Positions 45,621-56,281 of a stretch of 64,000 nt of DNA are shown here, piece after piece; positions within the stretch are counted from its first letter, which is position 1, and the number at the start of each line of letters is the position of its first letter. The DNA comes from Aequorivita iocasae (GTDB taxonomy: Bacteria > Bacteroidota > Bacteroidia > Flavobacteriales > Flavobacteriaceae). The stretch lies in contig NZ_CP068439.1 in assembly GCF_016757735.1 (NCBI RefSeq), positions 310,001-374,000 on the forward strand. The letters run 5' to 3'. A model generated the notes under the pieces. It ran no database searches. It saw only the letters and a list, made by a program, of their open reading frames with translations, and was not told the origin of the DNA. The position numbers and the translations under genes are program-made.

Positions 45621-48140
45621 TTAAATTTTTGCACCACGCAACCGCAAGGCGTTGGTTATAACTGAAACTGAGCTGAAACTCATAGCCAGCGCAGCAATCA
45701 TTGGTGATAATAATATTCCAAAAACTGGATAGAGCACTCCGGCGGCAATCGGGACGCCGAGTGTATTGTAAATTAAAGCGAAAAAGAGGTTTTGCTGAAT
45801 GTTTTGCATCACTTTTTCACTTAAATGAAACGCTTTTACTATGCCGTGCAGATCGCCTTTTACCAAGGTAATTCCAGCACTTTCAATGGCAACATCGGTT
45901 CCGGTTCCCATTGCAATGCCTACATCACTTTTTGCCAAAGCAGGCGCATCGTTTATACCATCGCCGGCCATTGCAACTTTTTTTCCTTCGGCGTGCAATT
46001 TTTCAACTACCTCCAGTTTGTCCTGCGGAAGCATTTCAGCTTTAAAATCGGCGAGATTTAATTCAGCGGCTACGGCTTTTGCGGTGTCGTGGTTATCGCC
46101 CGTCAGCATAATAACTTCAATTCCTTTTTGCTGAAGTTCATTTATTGCTTTTTTGCTGGTTTCCTTTATTTTATCGGCAATCACAACGTAGCCCCCTACT
46201 TTTCCATCAACGGAAAGCATCGGCACCGTTTTGCCTTTTTTCTGTTCTTCGGAAATTTCTTTTTGAAGTGCTTCGGAAATATCCGCGCCCGCTTCCTGCA
46301 TCATCTTTTCGTTCCCCAGTGCAACTTTTTTTCCATTGATATTTCCCGTAACCCCTTTTCCGGTAACGGAATTGAAATCGGTAGTTTTTAACCCCGAAGC
46401 TTCGGGGTCGGAATTTTTCTCCATTCCATATCTTACGGTGGCATCAGCTAAAGGATGTTCGCTGTTTTGATTGAGCGAAACGATATATTGCAGCACTTCC
46501 TCTTCCGAAAAATCTTCCGAACAACCTACTTTTTCAACAGACGGTTTTCCTTCGGTAATCGTTCCGGTTTTGTCAATAATCAAAGCATCAATTTTATTTA
46601 GCGTTTCCAGCGCTTCGGCGTTTTTGATCAACACACCGTTTTGGGCGCCCTTTCCTACTCCAACCATTACAGACATTGGCGTGGCAAGCCCAAGCGCGCA
46701 CGGACAGGCGATTATCAAAACCGCAATTGCGTTTACCAAGGCATAAACGTATCTGGGTTCGGGCCCGAAAATTGCCCAAACAATAAAAGTTATAACCGAA
46801 ATTAAAACCACAATCGGCACAAACCAGCCCGAAATTTTATCGGCCAGTTTTTGGATGGGCGCACGGCTTCGGCTGGCTTTGTTTACCATTTCGATTATTT
46901 GCGAAAGCAGGGTGTCGCTGCCCACTTTTTCGGCTTTCATCACGAAGGTTTGTTTTCCGTTAATGGTGCCCGAACTTACTTTGTCGCCCTCAGCTTTTGA
47001 AACGGGCACGGGTTCGCCAGTAATCATAGACTCGTCAATGGAACTTTCGCCTTCGAGAATGCTGCCGTCCACGGGGATTTTCTCGCCCGGTTTTACACGG
47101 AGTTTGTCGCCAACCTTAATTTTGTCGATGGCGATGGTTTCCTCCTTTCCGTCGACAATTCTAATGGCTTTGTTTGGCGCCAATTTCAGCAATTCCTTTA
47201 CTGCGGAATTGGTGCGGTTGTGTGCGCGTGCTTCCAAAACCTGTCCCATTAAAACCAAGGTGAGAATTACCGTTGCCGCTTCAAAATATACATGCACCGT
47301 CCCCATTTCGGTTTTGAATTGGTCTGGAAAAAAATCTGGAAACAACATCCCGAAAACACTGAAAAGCCAAGCCACGCCAGCACCTATACCGATGAGGGTG
47401 AACATATTGAGATTCCAAGTTTTGATGGAGCGATAGGCACGTTCAAAAAACATCCAAGTGGCATAAAAAACCACGGAAATTGAAAGACCGAATTGAACCC
47501 AATTCCATGTGCCCATTGGCATCCAATCATACAATGGATTGTTGGGAATCATTTCGGACATCGCGATTATGAATATGGGAAGCGTAAAGGCTACGGCAAT
47601 CCAAAACTTTTTCAGCAACTTTTTATAGGATTTGTTTTCGGCAGATTCGTCGGCTTCCTTTGGCACCAAATCCATTCCGCAGATTGGGCAAGAACCCGGT
47701 TCGTCGCGAATTACTTCCGGATGCATTGGGCAGGTATATTCCGTTGCCGAACTTGTTGAAGTTTTTGCCTCTTCCACTAAATCCATTCCGCAGACTGGAC
47801 AATCGCCGGGCTTGTCGTAGGTTTTATCGCCTTCGCAATGCATTGGGCAATAAAAGGTGCCTGAACTGCTTTGCTTGGCTCGTTTCTCTTCCTTTTTCTC
47901 TTTGTGCTTTTGCGCGGCTTCGGCGTCGTCGGGAAGGGAAATACTGTACCTTCCACCGTCGTCTTCCAAAGCTTTTTCAAAAATTTTCAATGGAATATGT
48001 TTTTCCATTTCAATAACAGCTTCGGCTTTTTCGAGGTTTACTGATGCGTTGGTAACGCCTTCAACCTCACTCAATGTCTGCTCTACGTGGCCTCGGCAGC
48101 CGTTGCAGGTCATTCCATATATGTGATAAGTATGTTTCAT
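45621..48140 (-). CDS. copA: Cu(I)-transporting P1B-type ATPase with two N-terminal heavy-metal-binding modules
   Basis: 839-aa inner membrane Cu+ exporter. The N-terminal HMA domain has CxxC (Cys12, Cys15; GMTCNGCRG), followed by two 'heavy-metal binding' Cys/His modules, residues 97-122 ([15 protein letters not shown]) and 135-160 (CPMHPEV..CPICGMD). The ATPase core has the A-domain TGE ([10 protein letters not shown]), the membrane metal site CPC ([12 protein letters not shown]), the phosphorylated Asp (DKTGTITEG), the SEHPLADA His-Pro motif and [13 protein letters not shown] means Cu/Ag specificity. The receptor gene starts 4 bp after its stop. Confidence 0.95.
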   Translation of the reverse strand: MKHTYHIYGMTCNGCRGHVEQTLSEVEGVTNASVNLEKAEAVIEMEKHIPLKIFEKALEDDGGRYSISLPDDAEAAQKHKEKKEEKRAKQSSSGTFYCPMHCEGDKTYDKPGDCPVCGMDLVEEAKTSTSSATEYTCPMHPEVIRDEPGSCPICGMDLVPKEADESAENKSYKKLLKKFWIAVAFTLPIFIIAMSEMIPNNPLYDWMPMGTWNWVQFGLSISVVFYATWMFFERAYRSIKTWNLNMFTLIGIGAGVAWLFSVFGMLFPDFFPDQFKTEMGTVHVYFEAATVILTLVLMGQVLEARAHNRTNSAVKELLKLAPNKAIRIVDGKEETIAIDKIKVGDKLRVKPGEKIPVDGSILEGESSIDESMITGEPVPVSKAEGDKVSSGTINGKQTFVMKAEKVGSDTLLSQIIEMVNKASRSRAPIQKLADKISGWFVPIVVLISVITFIVWAIFGPEPRYVYALVNAIAVLIIACPCALGLATPMSVMVGVGKGAQNGVLIKNAEALETLNKIDALIIDKTGTITEGKPSVEKVGCSEDFSEEEVLQYIVSLNQNSEHPLADATVRYGMEKNSDPEASGLKTTDFNSVTGKGVTGNINGKKVALGNEKMMQEAGADISEALQKEISEEQKKGKTVPMLSVDGKVGGYVVIADKIKETSKKAINELQQKGIEVIMLTGDNHDTAKAVAAELNLADFKAEMLPQDKLEVVEKLHAEGKKVAMAGDGINDAPALAKSDVGIAMGTGTDVAIESAGITLVKGDLHGIVKAFHLSEKVMQNIQQNLFFALIYNTLGVPIAAGVLYPVFGILLSPMIAALAMSFSSVSVITNALRLRGAKI

Positions 48141-48141
48141 T

Positions 48142-48279
48142 TTAATGTGTACTAAATTTTAATTTCATTTCTGTTGAAAGTCCTTCAGCATTTAGTCCAT
48201 ATGCATCTACTAAAAGACCTTTTACGCCTTTTGCTTACAAATCGTTTATAGCTTCTGAAAGGGTATCGTAGTTTTTCAT
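48142..48279 (-). pseudogene. Decayed small conserved gene (PRPP-synthetase-labelled type), stop plus internal deletion
   Basis: Minus-strand remnant of 46 codons: MKNYDTLSEAINDL, an in-frame TAA, then AKG followed directly by VKGLLVDAYGLNAEGL and a short tail. From memory, small Bacteroidota proteins mislabelled phosphoribosylpyrophosphate synthetase start with YDTL.EAINDLK..GY and end with G.KG.LVDAYG.Y...L. The middle (about 50 codons) is absent here and the reading frame is broken by the stop, so it is almost certainly non-functional. It lies between copA and the permease. Confidence 0.65.
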
Positions 48280-48290
48280 TTATTGTGAAT

Positions 48291-49514
48291 TTAGAGAATA
48301 AAAAACTTAACAATTAATCCGCCAGCAAGCCAGACATAACAACTCAATGCAGCGTATTTAAGAATGTTTTCCAAAAGTTGACTTTTTGGTGCCATTTCTT
48401 TCATTTGTTTTACATCCTTCCTCTTAAAAAATCCGAGGTAGATTAAAAACCCTGAAACCAGTAAAAAGGCTATGTTTAAAAAAAATGTATAATCAATTTT
48501 AAAATATTCACTATCCTGAATTTTTACTTGTGAAGGATCTGGCAAAATACCCAACAAATCAAATGAGTAATGCAAAATCAAGGACGCGCCAATAAGTGAC
48601 ATAAACAATAAGAACAGTATGAATAAGGACATTTTCCAACCGTAATATTTTGCATTGATACGAAGGATTGGAAACACCACTAAATCGCTAAAAATAAAAG
48701 CCATAACTCCTGCAAAACTCACGCCCTTGCCAAATAAAAGTGCTGCCAAAGGAATATTTCCCATGGAGCCAATGAAGGTCAAAAATGCAGCAACAGGGCC
48801 AACGATTATGTGCTCTAGGATTTCAAAAAATGTAAAGTCGGTATTTCCATTACCACTATTGATAAACAGGGTTTGGAAAAAAGAATCTGGCACAAAAGCC
48901 GCAACAATTCCAGCAATGGTAAAGCCTACTGTTACATCTTTCCATACCATTTTCCATTCCATCCCATACTGCTTGGAAACTTTTGCCCAACCTTTTTCAG
49001 ATTGCATTTTCTTTTTCCATGATTTGGATTCGTCGCCTTCGTCATCGTCCTTCTCCTTTAGGTTTTTTCGGGCGTTTTTGATAAGCTTTTTTGGATTAAT
49101 TAGCCGTATTAGCAGCCACGAAATAAGTATCAATAAAACACCCCCCACATATTCACCAACCACAAACTGCCATCCCAGGAAAATTGAAATGATAATTCCA
49201 AGCTCAATAACCAAATTGGTAGATGCCAACAAAAAGGCTATGGAAGAAACAAAGCTCGCTCCTTTTTTAAAAAGGGATTTGGTAGATGCCAAGGCCGCAA
49301 AACTGCACGAACTGCTGATAAAACCAAAAAATGTTCCCAGTAAAACACCTTTACCTTCGGTATCTCCCATTGTTTTTTGCATCCGTTTTTCGGTCACAAA
49401 AACCTGAATCATACTACTAATGACATAACCAAGGGCAAATGCCCACAGCGCCATCCAAAAAAATCCAGCGGTAGTGTAAGCCGCTTCTGACCATTGTTTT
49501 AGAAAGTTGTTCAT
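48291..49514 (-). CDS. Predicted permease of the ArsP/DUF318 (SO_0444-like Cu/Zn efflux) family
   Basis: 407-aa membrane protein with about ten transmembrane segments. The first conserved block (GTFFGFISSSCSFAALAS, with the SSCSF Cys) and second block (GSMGNIPLAALLFGKGVSFAG) are the paired motifs of this permease family. A long charged cytoplasmic loop (about residues 145-195) separates the halves. Members are implicated in heavy-metal or arsenic efflux; here the copper context suggests metal efflux, but this is inferred. It lies 3 bp after the TolC gene, so belongs to the cus operon. Confidence 0.75.
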   Translation of the reverse strand: MNNFLKQWSEAAYTTAGFFWMALWAFALGYVISSMIQVFVTEKRMQKTMGDTEGKGVLLGTFFGFISSSCSFAALASTKSLFKKGASFVSSIAFLLASTNLVIELGIIISIFLGWQFVVGEYVGGVLLILISWLLIRLINPKKLIKNARKNLKEKDDDEGDESKSWKKKMQSEKGWAKVSKQYGMEWKMVWKDVTVGFTIAGIVAAFVPDSFFQTLFINSGNGNTDFTFFEILEHIIVGPVAAFLTFIGSMGNIPLAALLFGKGVSFAGVMAFIFSDLVVFPILRINAKYYGWKMSLFILFLLFMSLIGASLILHYSFDLLGILPDPSQVKIQDSEYFKIDYTFFLNIAFLLVSGFLIYLGFFKRKDVKQMKEMAPKSQLLENILKYAALSCYVWLAGGLIVKFFIL

Positions 49515-49517
49515 AGG

Positions 49518-50759
49518 TTATCGAATTAAATAATTAATAATTGACTGTTGCAAATAGTATTGCTGCACAGCTTCTATACGGTTAACTTGAAACTTCAATT
49601 GCAGCTCTTGGATGTCCAGTACATCATTGAAATCAATAGTTCCAGTTTCGTAATTTTTGATTAATATTTCTTCTGCATCTTTCGCCTGTTCGAGATTCTT
49701 CTGTTGTGTATTAAATTTTATCCGTGCCTGGTTTCGTTCTGATATAGCTCGGGCCAAATTAGATTCCAACACATTCAACCGTTCATTCTTTTCGGACTGA
49801 ATTTCCTGTTGGCGCAATTCATTCTGTTTTGAAACGGACTTGTATCGATTATTGAAAATAGGAATTGAAATTGAAACCATTGGCATCAAAATATCTTTAC
49901 CATTGTCTATCATATTCATATCCGTTCGTTCGGAAACGGGGATGTAATCCAATCCTAAACCAAACATCGGTTGGCCTTCTCTTTTATTAAGTGTTTCAGA
50001 TTGCGCTACCGATTCGTAGAGCTTATCATATTTCAACAATTCTGGATTTAGCGAAAGTGCATCAAATGAAAACTGAATATCTTCCATTGGCATCTCCAAA
50101 GTTTCAATAACCGTTATATCTCTTTGATAATCGCGATTCAACAAACTGTTCAGAGCTGCTTGAATCCCCCTTGACTGTTGTGTAAGAACTTCCTTTTCCT
50201 GTTGCAGTTCATTTTGCCTAATCTGTAACCTCAATACGTCCACAGCAGATGCCTTACCTACTTCTACAGACGTGAGAGCAAGCTTTTCGTATGTTTGCAG
50301 CAACTCAATGTTTTCGTCAAGTACAAGCTGTTTTGCCTTAATCTCATAAAGTTGATAGTACAGTTTCGAAACCGAAAGGGCAAGTTTTCGCTTTGCGATA
50401 GTGACTTCCACATAATCGGCATCAGCCATTGAAGACGCATAGTTTTCCCTTGCCGTAATGGTACCAAACCAAGGCAACATTTGTTTTACCGAAAAACGGG
50501 CACGTTGCGCTCCCACCCGTGTTTCAGGTTCGCTCACAAAATAGCCTGCGCTTACTTTGGTATTTGGCAACCAGTTTGCTTCGTTAACCTTTTCAGAAGC
50601 TATATCATATCGCAATTGAAACTTTTCGATTTCGGGACTACTTATAAATGCTTCTTTGATGAGCAAGTCCAATTGTTGCGCATTTCCCTTGAGAATAAAA
50701 AGAAAAGAACAAAGAACAAGGGCTTTAACCCTAAAGATATGGTGGTATTTTAAAGTCAT
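49518..50759 (-). CDS. TolC-family outer membrane efflux protein (CusC-type)
   Basis: 413-aa outer membrane channel for the RND pump. It has a signal peptide (ILKGNAQQ), paired coiled-coil helices (QNELQQEKEVLTQQ; RQQEIQSEKNERLNVLESNLA) and the repeated layout of TolC. Its ATG overlaps the CusA stop by four bases (ATGA), so it is translationally coupled. It probably forms the exit duct for the CusBA complex, spanning to the outside. Confidence 0.88.
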   Translation of the reverse strand: MTLKYHHIFRVKALVLCSFLFILKGNAQQLDLLIKEAFISSPEIEKFQLRYDIASEKVNEANWLPNTKVSAGYFVSEPETRVGAQRARFSVKQMLPWFGTITARENYASSMADADYVEVTIAKRKLALSVSKLYYQLYEIKAKQLVLDENIELLQTYEKLALTSVEVGKASAVDVLRLQIRQNELQQEKEVLTQQSRGIQAALNSLLNRDYQRDITVIETLEMPMEDIQFSFDALSLNPELLKYDKLYESVAQSETLNKREGQPMFGLGLDYIPVSERTDMNMIDNGKDILMPMVSISIPIFNNRYKSVSKQNELRQQEIQSEKNERLNVLESNLARAISERNQARIKFNTQQKNLEQAKDAEEILIKNYETGTIDFNDVLDIQELQLKFQVNRIEAVQQYYLQQSIINYLIR

Positions 50760-53700
50760 GATATTGATGTGTTAAGACTATTTTCATGATACATATTTCG
50801 TTTTTTTGCGGAAATTTCTTGTTTCCAACTAAACAAAACAGGAACAACAAATAATGTGATTAAGGCTATGAGCATCCCACCAAAACTAGGTATCGCCATC
50901 GGAATCATGATATCGCTTCCTCGACCGGTGGATGTTAGAACTGGCAATAGTGCCAAAATAGTGGTTGCAGTGGTCATTAAGCAAGGGCGAATACGTTTTT
51001 CTCCAGCTTCAACTACGGAGGCTCTTATTTCCTGCTTTGTTTCAGGTGTATTTTTGTCAAAAGTTTGTGTCAGATAGGTTGCCATTACTACGCCATCATC
51101 TGTAGCAATACCAAACAAAGCAATAAAACCGACCCAAACGGCAACGCTCAAATTAATGGTGTGCATTTGGAACAAGTCTCGTAAATTTTCTCCAAAAAAA
51201 TTGAAGTTTAAAAACCAACCTTGTCCATACAGCCAAATCATTACAAAACCACCTGCAAATGCTACTGCAATTCCTGTAAAAACCATTAAGGATGTGGCTA
51301 CCGACCTAAATTGGAAATACAAAATTAAGAAGATAATGACTAATGCTAAAGGCACTACTACCGATAAGGTTTTTTCTGCTCTTAATTGATTTTCATAGGT
51401 TCCTGTGAAGGCATAATTAATGCCTTTTGGCACTATTAATTCACCAGAATCTATCTTTTCTTGAATAAGAGCTTGGGCATTTTCAACAACATTTACTTCT
51501 GCAAATCCATCCAGTTTATCGAACAGCACATAGCCCACTAAAAAAGTATCTTCACTTTTAATTACCTGTGGACCCTGTTCGTAACGAATGGTTGCCAATT
51601 CGCCCAATGGAATGGGGCTACCATTCTCAACAGGCACATATATCTGCTTTAAATCGTTTGGATTTTCTCGTAATTCTCTTGGATAGCGAACACGAACCCC
51701 ATAACGTTCACGACCTTCAACGGTTTGGGTCAATGACATTCCACCTACGGCTACTTTGAGAACATTTTGCACTTCTTCAATTGTTACGCCATACCGTGCC
51801 AGTTTCTCCCTATCGATATCAATTAATAGATAAGGTTTTCCTACTATTCTATCTGCAAAAACTGCTTCGGTTTTAACACCTTCGGCTTGTTTCAAGATAT
51901 TTTCCAATTGAATTCCAAAAGCTTCAATCTGTTTTAAATCTTGCCCCTTTACTTTAATTCCCATTGGTGCTCGCATTCCTGTTTGAAGCATTACCAATCT
52001 GGTTTCAATGGGTTGCAATTTAGGTGCGGATGTAACCCCTGGCAGTTTGGTTACTTTTACGATTTCTTTCCAGATATCATCGGGGGATTTTATTTCAGGT
52101 CGCCAGTTTCTGAAAAATTCGCCATCATCATCAGGAATTAGATTACTGGAAGATTCATCAACGGTTATCAAAACTTTTTTGCCCTCTTTTCGGGTATTTT
52201 CAATTTTTTCAGAACCAAGTGGATAATTTGGGTTTTCAACCAAACTACCATCTTTTCGTATAAAAAAACCATCATCGTTCACTTTATAGCGTTGTCGATT
52301 TCCTTTCTTATTCAATATGTATTCTGATTTATACTGAATGACATTTTCGTACATCGACAAAGGTGCTGGGTCTAAAGCAGATTCTGTCCTACCTGATTTC
52401 CCCACAACCGTTTTGATTTCTGGAATACTGGCCACGGCCATATCTAATTGTTGTAAAACCCGTTTGTTTTCTTCCACTCCTGCGTGTGGCATAGAAGTTG
52501 GCATCAATAGGAAAGAACCTTCGTTTAATGACGGCATAAATTCCTTTCCAGTATTTTTCATAATGAAAAAACCAGCAATGACAATTAAGGTTGGAATGGA
52601 TAGGAACAGTATTTTATTGGCTAAAGCCCATCTTAAAATACGTGTATAGTATTGTCTGAATAAGGTAAAGATACCTAATAGTCCAAAGCAGATTAGTCCA
52701 ACAAAAATAAGATTCCAAAAGATGCTTCTATCTACGCCTAAAGGTCTCCAGTATTCGGCTAACATGGATACTATAGCAAAGGCGGAAATGTATATATTGA
52801 AAAGATTCGCACGTTTTTCGGTTACTCTACCTTGTAGTTTTAATAGCCTAATAACACCGAACGCAATTAGGATCAACCCTAACCAATAACCAAAAAATAT
52901 TGCTACGATACCGAGAACTATTAAAACGCTGTTAATTAGATATCCCGATGTCTTTTTTATGCTTTTCTTTCTGAATAAGAATGCTGCAAATGGTGGAATT
53001 AAAAATAATGCCACAATTATGGATGCCGTTAATGCAAATGTTTTTGTAAATGCCAATGGTCTAAACAATTTACCTTCTGCACCAATCATTGTAAATACAG
53101 GAAGGAAACTAATAATGGTGGTCATTACTGCCGTTACGATTGCCCCAGAAACCTCAGCAGTAGCGTTATAAACAACTTTATTTATGGTTAATGTTCCGTC
53201 GTCTTCATCAAGATGTCTGATAATATTTTCTGAAAGTATAACCCCCACATCCACCATTGTACCAATCGCGATAGCGATACCTGACAACGCCACAATATTA
53301 GCGTCCACGCCAAAGAGTTTCATTGCTATAAATACCATTAAAACTGCGACTGGTAGAAGTCCAGAAATGAGTACCGAAGCTCGAAGGTTGAATACCATAA
53401 TAATGATGACCAAAATGGTAATGAGTATTTCCAAGGTCAATGCTTCGTTAAGTGTTCCTAAAGTTTCTTGAATGAGTTCCGTCCTGTCATAAAAAGGAAC
53501 AATGGTTACTTGGGAGGTTCTTCCATCACTCAATACTTTCGATGGCAATCCTGCACTTAATTCATTTATTTCCTTCTTGACATTGTTGATTACCTCCATT
53601 GGGTTTGCACCATATCGTGCAACTACAACCGCTCCCACAACTTCTGCACCTTCTTTGTCCAAAATTCCTCTACGGGTTGCTGGGCCTATAGACACTTTGC

Positions 53701-54538
53701 CAATATCCTTGATTTTGATTGACGTATAATTTTCAGAAGTGACTACGGCATTTTCTATATCTTCAATAGACTTAACATAGCCCAAACCACGTACCAAATA
53801 TTCAGCTTTATTTATTTCTAATGCCTGTGCACCAATATCTTTATTGCTCTCCTTTACCGCTTTTACAACTTGGTTCAACGCAATATTGTATTGACGCATC
53901 AATTCGGGATTTACATCAATTTGATATTCCTGAACATAGCCACCAATAGAGGCTACTTCTGAAACACCACTTGCAGATGACAAAGCGTATTTTACATAGT
54001 AATCCTGAATGCTCCGTAATTCGTGCAAATCCCATCCCCCGGTAACGTTGCCTTTTTCATCACGACCTTCCAAGGTGTACCAAAATATTTGCCCCAATCC
54101 AGTAGCATCAGGACCCAAAGCTGGATTTACACCTTCGGGAAGCAATCCATTTGGCAATGAGTTTAGTTTTTCGAGAATACGACTACGGCTCCAATAAAAT
54201 TCGATATCCTCTTCAAAAATGATATAAATGCTCGAAAACCCAAACATAGAAGAACTACGAATTGTTTTAACACCTGGAATTCCGAGAAGGGAGGTGGTTA
54301 GTGGATAAGTGATTTGGTCTTCTATATCTTGTGGGGAACGACCATCCCATTTGGTAAAGACGATCTGCTGATTTTCGCCAATATCTGGTATGGCATCAAC
54401 AGCTACAGGGTTACTTGGCAAAAAACCTGTGTCCCAATTGAAGGGGGCATTTACTACTCCCCAAGTTATAAAAAGAACCAACAGGAGAACGGCAACCAAT
54501 TTGTTTTCAATCAAAAATTTAATACTTCTGTTCAGCAT
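50756..54538 (-). CDS. CusA/CzcA-family heavy-metal RND efflux transporter, enlarged
   Basis: 1260-aa inner membrane proton-driven RND pump. The start MLNRSIKFLIENKLV and the conserved block SGIAIAIGTMVDVGVILSENI are CusA-like. Residues matching the CusA methionine relay are present: LLMPTSMPHAG, APLSMYENVI and RLVMLQTGMRAP, arguing for Cu/Ag. It exceeds CusA (about 1047 aa) by roughly 200, with extra hydrophobic segments in the middle (around residues 540-650) and a charged insertion near 730-800, common in Bacteroidota homologues as I recall. It lies 6 bp after the CusB gene and overlaps tolC. Confidence 0.92.
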   Translation of the reverse strand: MLNRSIKFLIENKLVAVLLLVLFITWGVVNAPFNWDTGFLPSNPVAVDAIPDIGENQQIVFTKWDGRSPQDIEDQITYPLTTSLLGIPGVKTIRSSSMFGFSSIYIIFEEDIEFYWSRSRILEKLNSLPNGLLPEGVNPALGPDATGLGQIFWYTLEGRDEKGNVTGGWDLHELRSIQDYYVKYALSSASGVSEVASIGGYVQEYQIDVNPELMRQYNIALNQVVKAVKESNKDIGAQALEINKAEYLVRGLGYVKSIEDIENAVVTSENYTSIKIKDIGKVSIGPATRRGILDKEGAEVVGAVVVARYGANPMEVINNVKKEINELSAGLPSKVLSDGRTSQVTIVPFYDRTELIQETLGTLNEALTLEILITILVIIIMVFNLRASVLISGLLPVAVLMVFIAMKLFGVDANIVALSGIAIAIGTMVDVGVILSENIIRHLDEDDGTLTINKVVYNATAEVSGAIVTAVMTTIISFLPVFTMIGAEGKLFRPLAFTKTFALTASIIVALFLIPPFAAFLFRKKSIKKTSGYLINSVLIVLGIVAIFFGYWLGLILIAFGVIRLLKLQGRVTEKRANLFNIYISAFAIVSMLAEYWRPLGVDRSIFWNLIFVGLICFGLLGIFTLFRQYYTRILRWALANKILFLSIPTLIVIAGFFIMKNTGKEFMPSLNEGSFLLMPTSMPHAGVEENKRVLQQLDMAVASIPEIKTVVGKSGRTESALDPAPLSMYENVIQYKSEYILNKKGNRQRYKVNDDGFFIRKDGSLVENPNYPLGSEKIENTRKEGKKVLITVDESSSNLIPDDDGEFFRNWRPEIKSPDDIWKEIVKVTKLPGVTSAPKLQPIETRLVMLQTGMRAPMGIKVKGQDLKQIEAFGIQLENILKQAEGVKTEAVFADRIVGKPYLLIDIDREKLARYGVTIEEVQNVLKVAVGGMSLTQTVEGRERYGVRVRYPRELRENPNDLKQIYVPVENGSPIPLGELATIRYEQGPQVIKSEDTFLVGYVLFDKLDGFAEVNVVENAQALIQEKIDSGELIVPKGINYAFTGTYENQLRAEKTLSVVVPLALVIIFLILYFQFRSVATSLMVFTGIAVAFAGGFVMIWLYGQGWFLNFNFFGENLRDLFQMHTINLSVAVWVGFIALFGIATDDGVVMATYLTQTFDKNTPETKQEIRASVVEAGEKRIRPCLMTTATTILALLPVLTSTGRGSDIMIPMAIPSFGGMLIALITLFVVPVLFSWKQEISAKKRNMYHENSLNTSIS

Positions 54539-54544
54539 GGCTCC

Positions 54545-56281
54545 TTATTTAATGGTATCTATTACACTTCCGCAGTTCAGCATAGCATCACCATAATAGG
54601 GATTGTGGATTTCTGGAGAATGACTCAGCCAAACCGCACCCCGGTTGCTATTTGCCATTGGGCATTCAGCCACGTAAATGGCTTTTGGCAACATTTTTAT
54701 ATTATTTGTAATGGCCACCATATTTTCTGAAAGAATGATAAAATGGTCCCGCTGATTTTCAATGTCCGCGCTCTCCGTTATGGCCACGAGCATATCCTTT
54801 ATCTTGAAAAGGTGCCCTTTCTCCATTTTGTGCAAGCCTTCGGTTTTGATACTTTTTAGTTGATGGAGCATTGCTTCTGCTTTCGGTTTTACCACCTTAA
54901 AATTAGAAGTTACAAAGGCCTCCTTTAAGGTGATATAGGAGTCAATAACGGGTAAAAAATCTTTTTGAAAATTTTCCGGTAGCTCCATTTTCATTTGTAC
55001 GGTTTTCAGTGTGCCACTGGCTTTTTTCTTCTCCAATGGGCCTTGGTGGTTCATCATTGAGGTTTTACCCTGCAATTGGGCGGCAGCATCCACGGTAAAA
55101 GTTCCGTTGGTAACAACCTCCTCTCCAGGACGCAAACCGCTGATAATCTCATAGCTGTCGTTCATTGTGGCACCCAAAGAAACCTCACGCATTTCAAAAA
55201 TCGGTTCTTCGGGGTTGGATTTCACATAGACTACCGAGCGTTTTCCAGTCCAAAGCACTGCTGTTTTAGGGATTGATATTTTGTTATTATTGCTTGGGGC
55301 AGCATCGGTAATTATACCCTCAACGAACATCCCGGGTTTTAGTATTCCGTTTTCATTATTTAGTTCCGCGCGAACATTTACGGTTCTTGTGGTTGTGGTC
55401 AATGTAGGTTCTATAAATGAAATTTTTGCATGGAATTCTTTATTGGGATATGCATTGGTAGTCACTTTAATCTCCTGCCCAACTTGTAGGCTGGAGAGTT
55501 GATTTTCGTATGCATCGAACATCGCCCAAACGCTGTTGAGGTCAGCTATTTTGAGAAGAGGCTGTCCCTGTTTCACATAATCTCCCTCGTTGACCAATTT
55601 TTCGGAAACCGTTCCAGAAACAGTGGCGTAAACGGGAAAATTTTCGCGTACTTTACCTGAAGCCTCAATGGCGTTTATCTGCTTTTCCGAAAGTTTCCAT
55701 AATTTCAGTTTGTTGCGCACCGCTTGATAAAGATTGGGTTGCGACTCTTTTAATGAAGCAGCAGTAATAAGTTCCTGTTGTGCCGCAACCAGTTCGGGTG
55801 CATAGATAGTGGCCAACAATTGTCCACGTTTTACTTTTTCGCCTGTAAAATTGACGTCTAACTTTTCAATCCGACCTGAAAAATAAGAAGCTTGAATAAC
55901 ATTGCCTTCCTGGTTTTCCTGAATTTTGCCCGAAAGCTTCAGTGTTCCATCGGCACCTTCACTTCCTCCCACGACGGTAGTCTGGATATTGGCTAGGGCC
56001 ATAGCATTTTTAGAAAGTTTTATTTGGTGCAGTCCCAGTCCATCGCCATCAGATGTGGCAGGGATAAGTTCCATACCACAGATGGGACAGTCGCCTGGTT
56101 CGGGCTGGAGGATCTGTGGGTGCATGGAGCAGGTCCACATTTGGGTTTCACTTTCGTGGTTCCTGTCCTTTTCGGAAATGTTTTTAGTGTTTGAAGAACC
56201 TTCCAAGGAAGTTCCAAAGAACACATAGCCCAGAACAAGTCCTAATGCTAAAATGGCGATGTAAATAATGTATTTTTTCAT
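54545..56281 (-). CDS. CusB-type periplasmic adaptor with N-terminal heavy-metal-binding module and C-terminal DUF3347
   Basis: 578-aa membrane-fusion protein of the RND pump. In order: an N-terminal anchor (to about 24), a Cys/His heavy-metal-binding module (49-74, WTCSMHPQ..CPICGMEL), a lipoyl/barrel-sandwich with coiled coil (GRIEKLDVNFTGEKVKRGQL; YVKQGQPLLKIADLNSVW), a beta-barrel/MP domain, and a C-terminal DUF3347 domain (about 445-578) ending ECPMANSNRGAVWLS..NPYYGDAMLNCG. The last part matches the free DUF3347 lipoprotein at 57.7 kb. It is 6 bp from cusA. Confidence 0.92.
   Translation of the reverse strand: MKKYIIYIAILALGLVLGYVFFGTSLEGSSNTKNISEKDRNHESETQMWTCSMHPQILQPEPGDCPICGMELIPATSDGDGLGLHQIKLSKNAMALANIQTTVVGGSEGADGTLKLSGKIQENQEGNVIQASYFSGRIEKLDVNFTGEKVKRGQLLATIYAPELVAAQQELITAASLKESQPNLYQAVRNKLKLWKLSEKQINAIEASGKVRENFPVYATVSGTVSEKLVNEGDYVKQGQPLLKIADLNSVWAMFDAYENQLSSLQVGQEIKVTTNAYPNKEFHAKISFIEPTLTTTTRTVNVRAELNNENGILKPGMFVEGIITDAAPSNNNKISIPKTAVLWTGKRSVVYVKSNPEEPIFEMREVSLGATMNDSYEIISGLRPGEEVVTNGTFTVDAAAQLQGKTSMMNHQGPLEKKKASGTLKTVQMKMELPENFQKDFLPVIDSYITLKEAFVTSNFKVVKPKAEAMLHQLKSIKTEGLHKMEKGHLFKIKDMLVAITESADIENQRDHFIILSENMVAITNNIKMLPKAIYVAECPMANSNRGAVWLSHSPEIHNPYYGDAMLNCGSVIDTIK

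Noticed and set aside
46855-47436. 193-codon open frame opposite copA
   Set aside because: Antisense to a well-supported P-type ATPase; it reflects codon bias, not a gene.
48655-49407. 250-codon open frame opposite the permease
   Set aside because: Shadow of the permease gene on the other strand; low-complexity Ser/Pro/Thr/Lys composition and no family resemblance.
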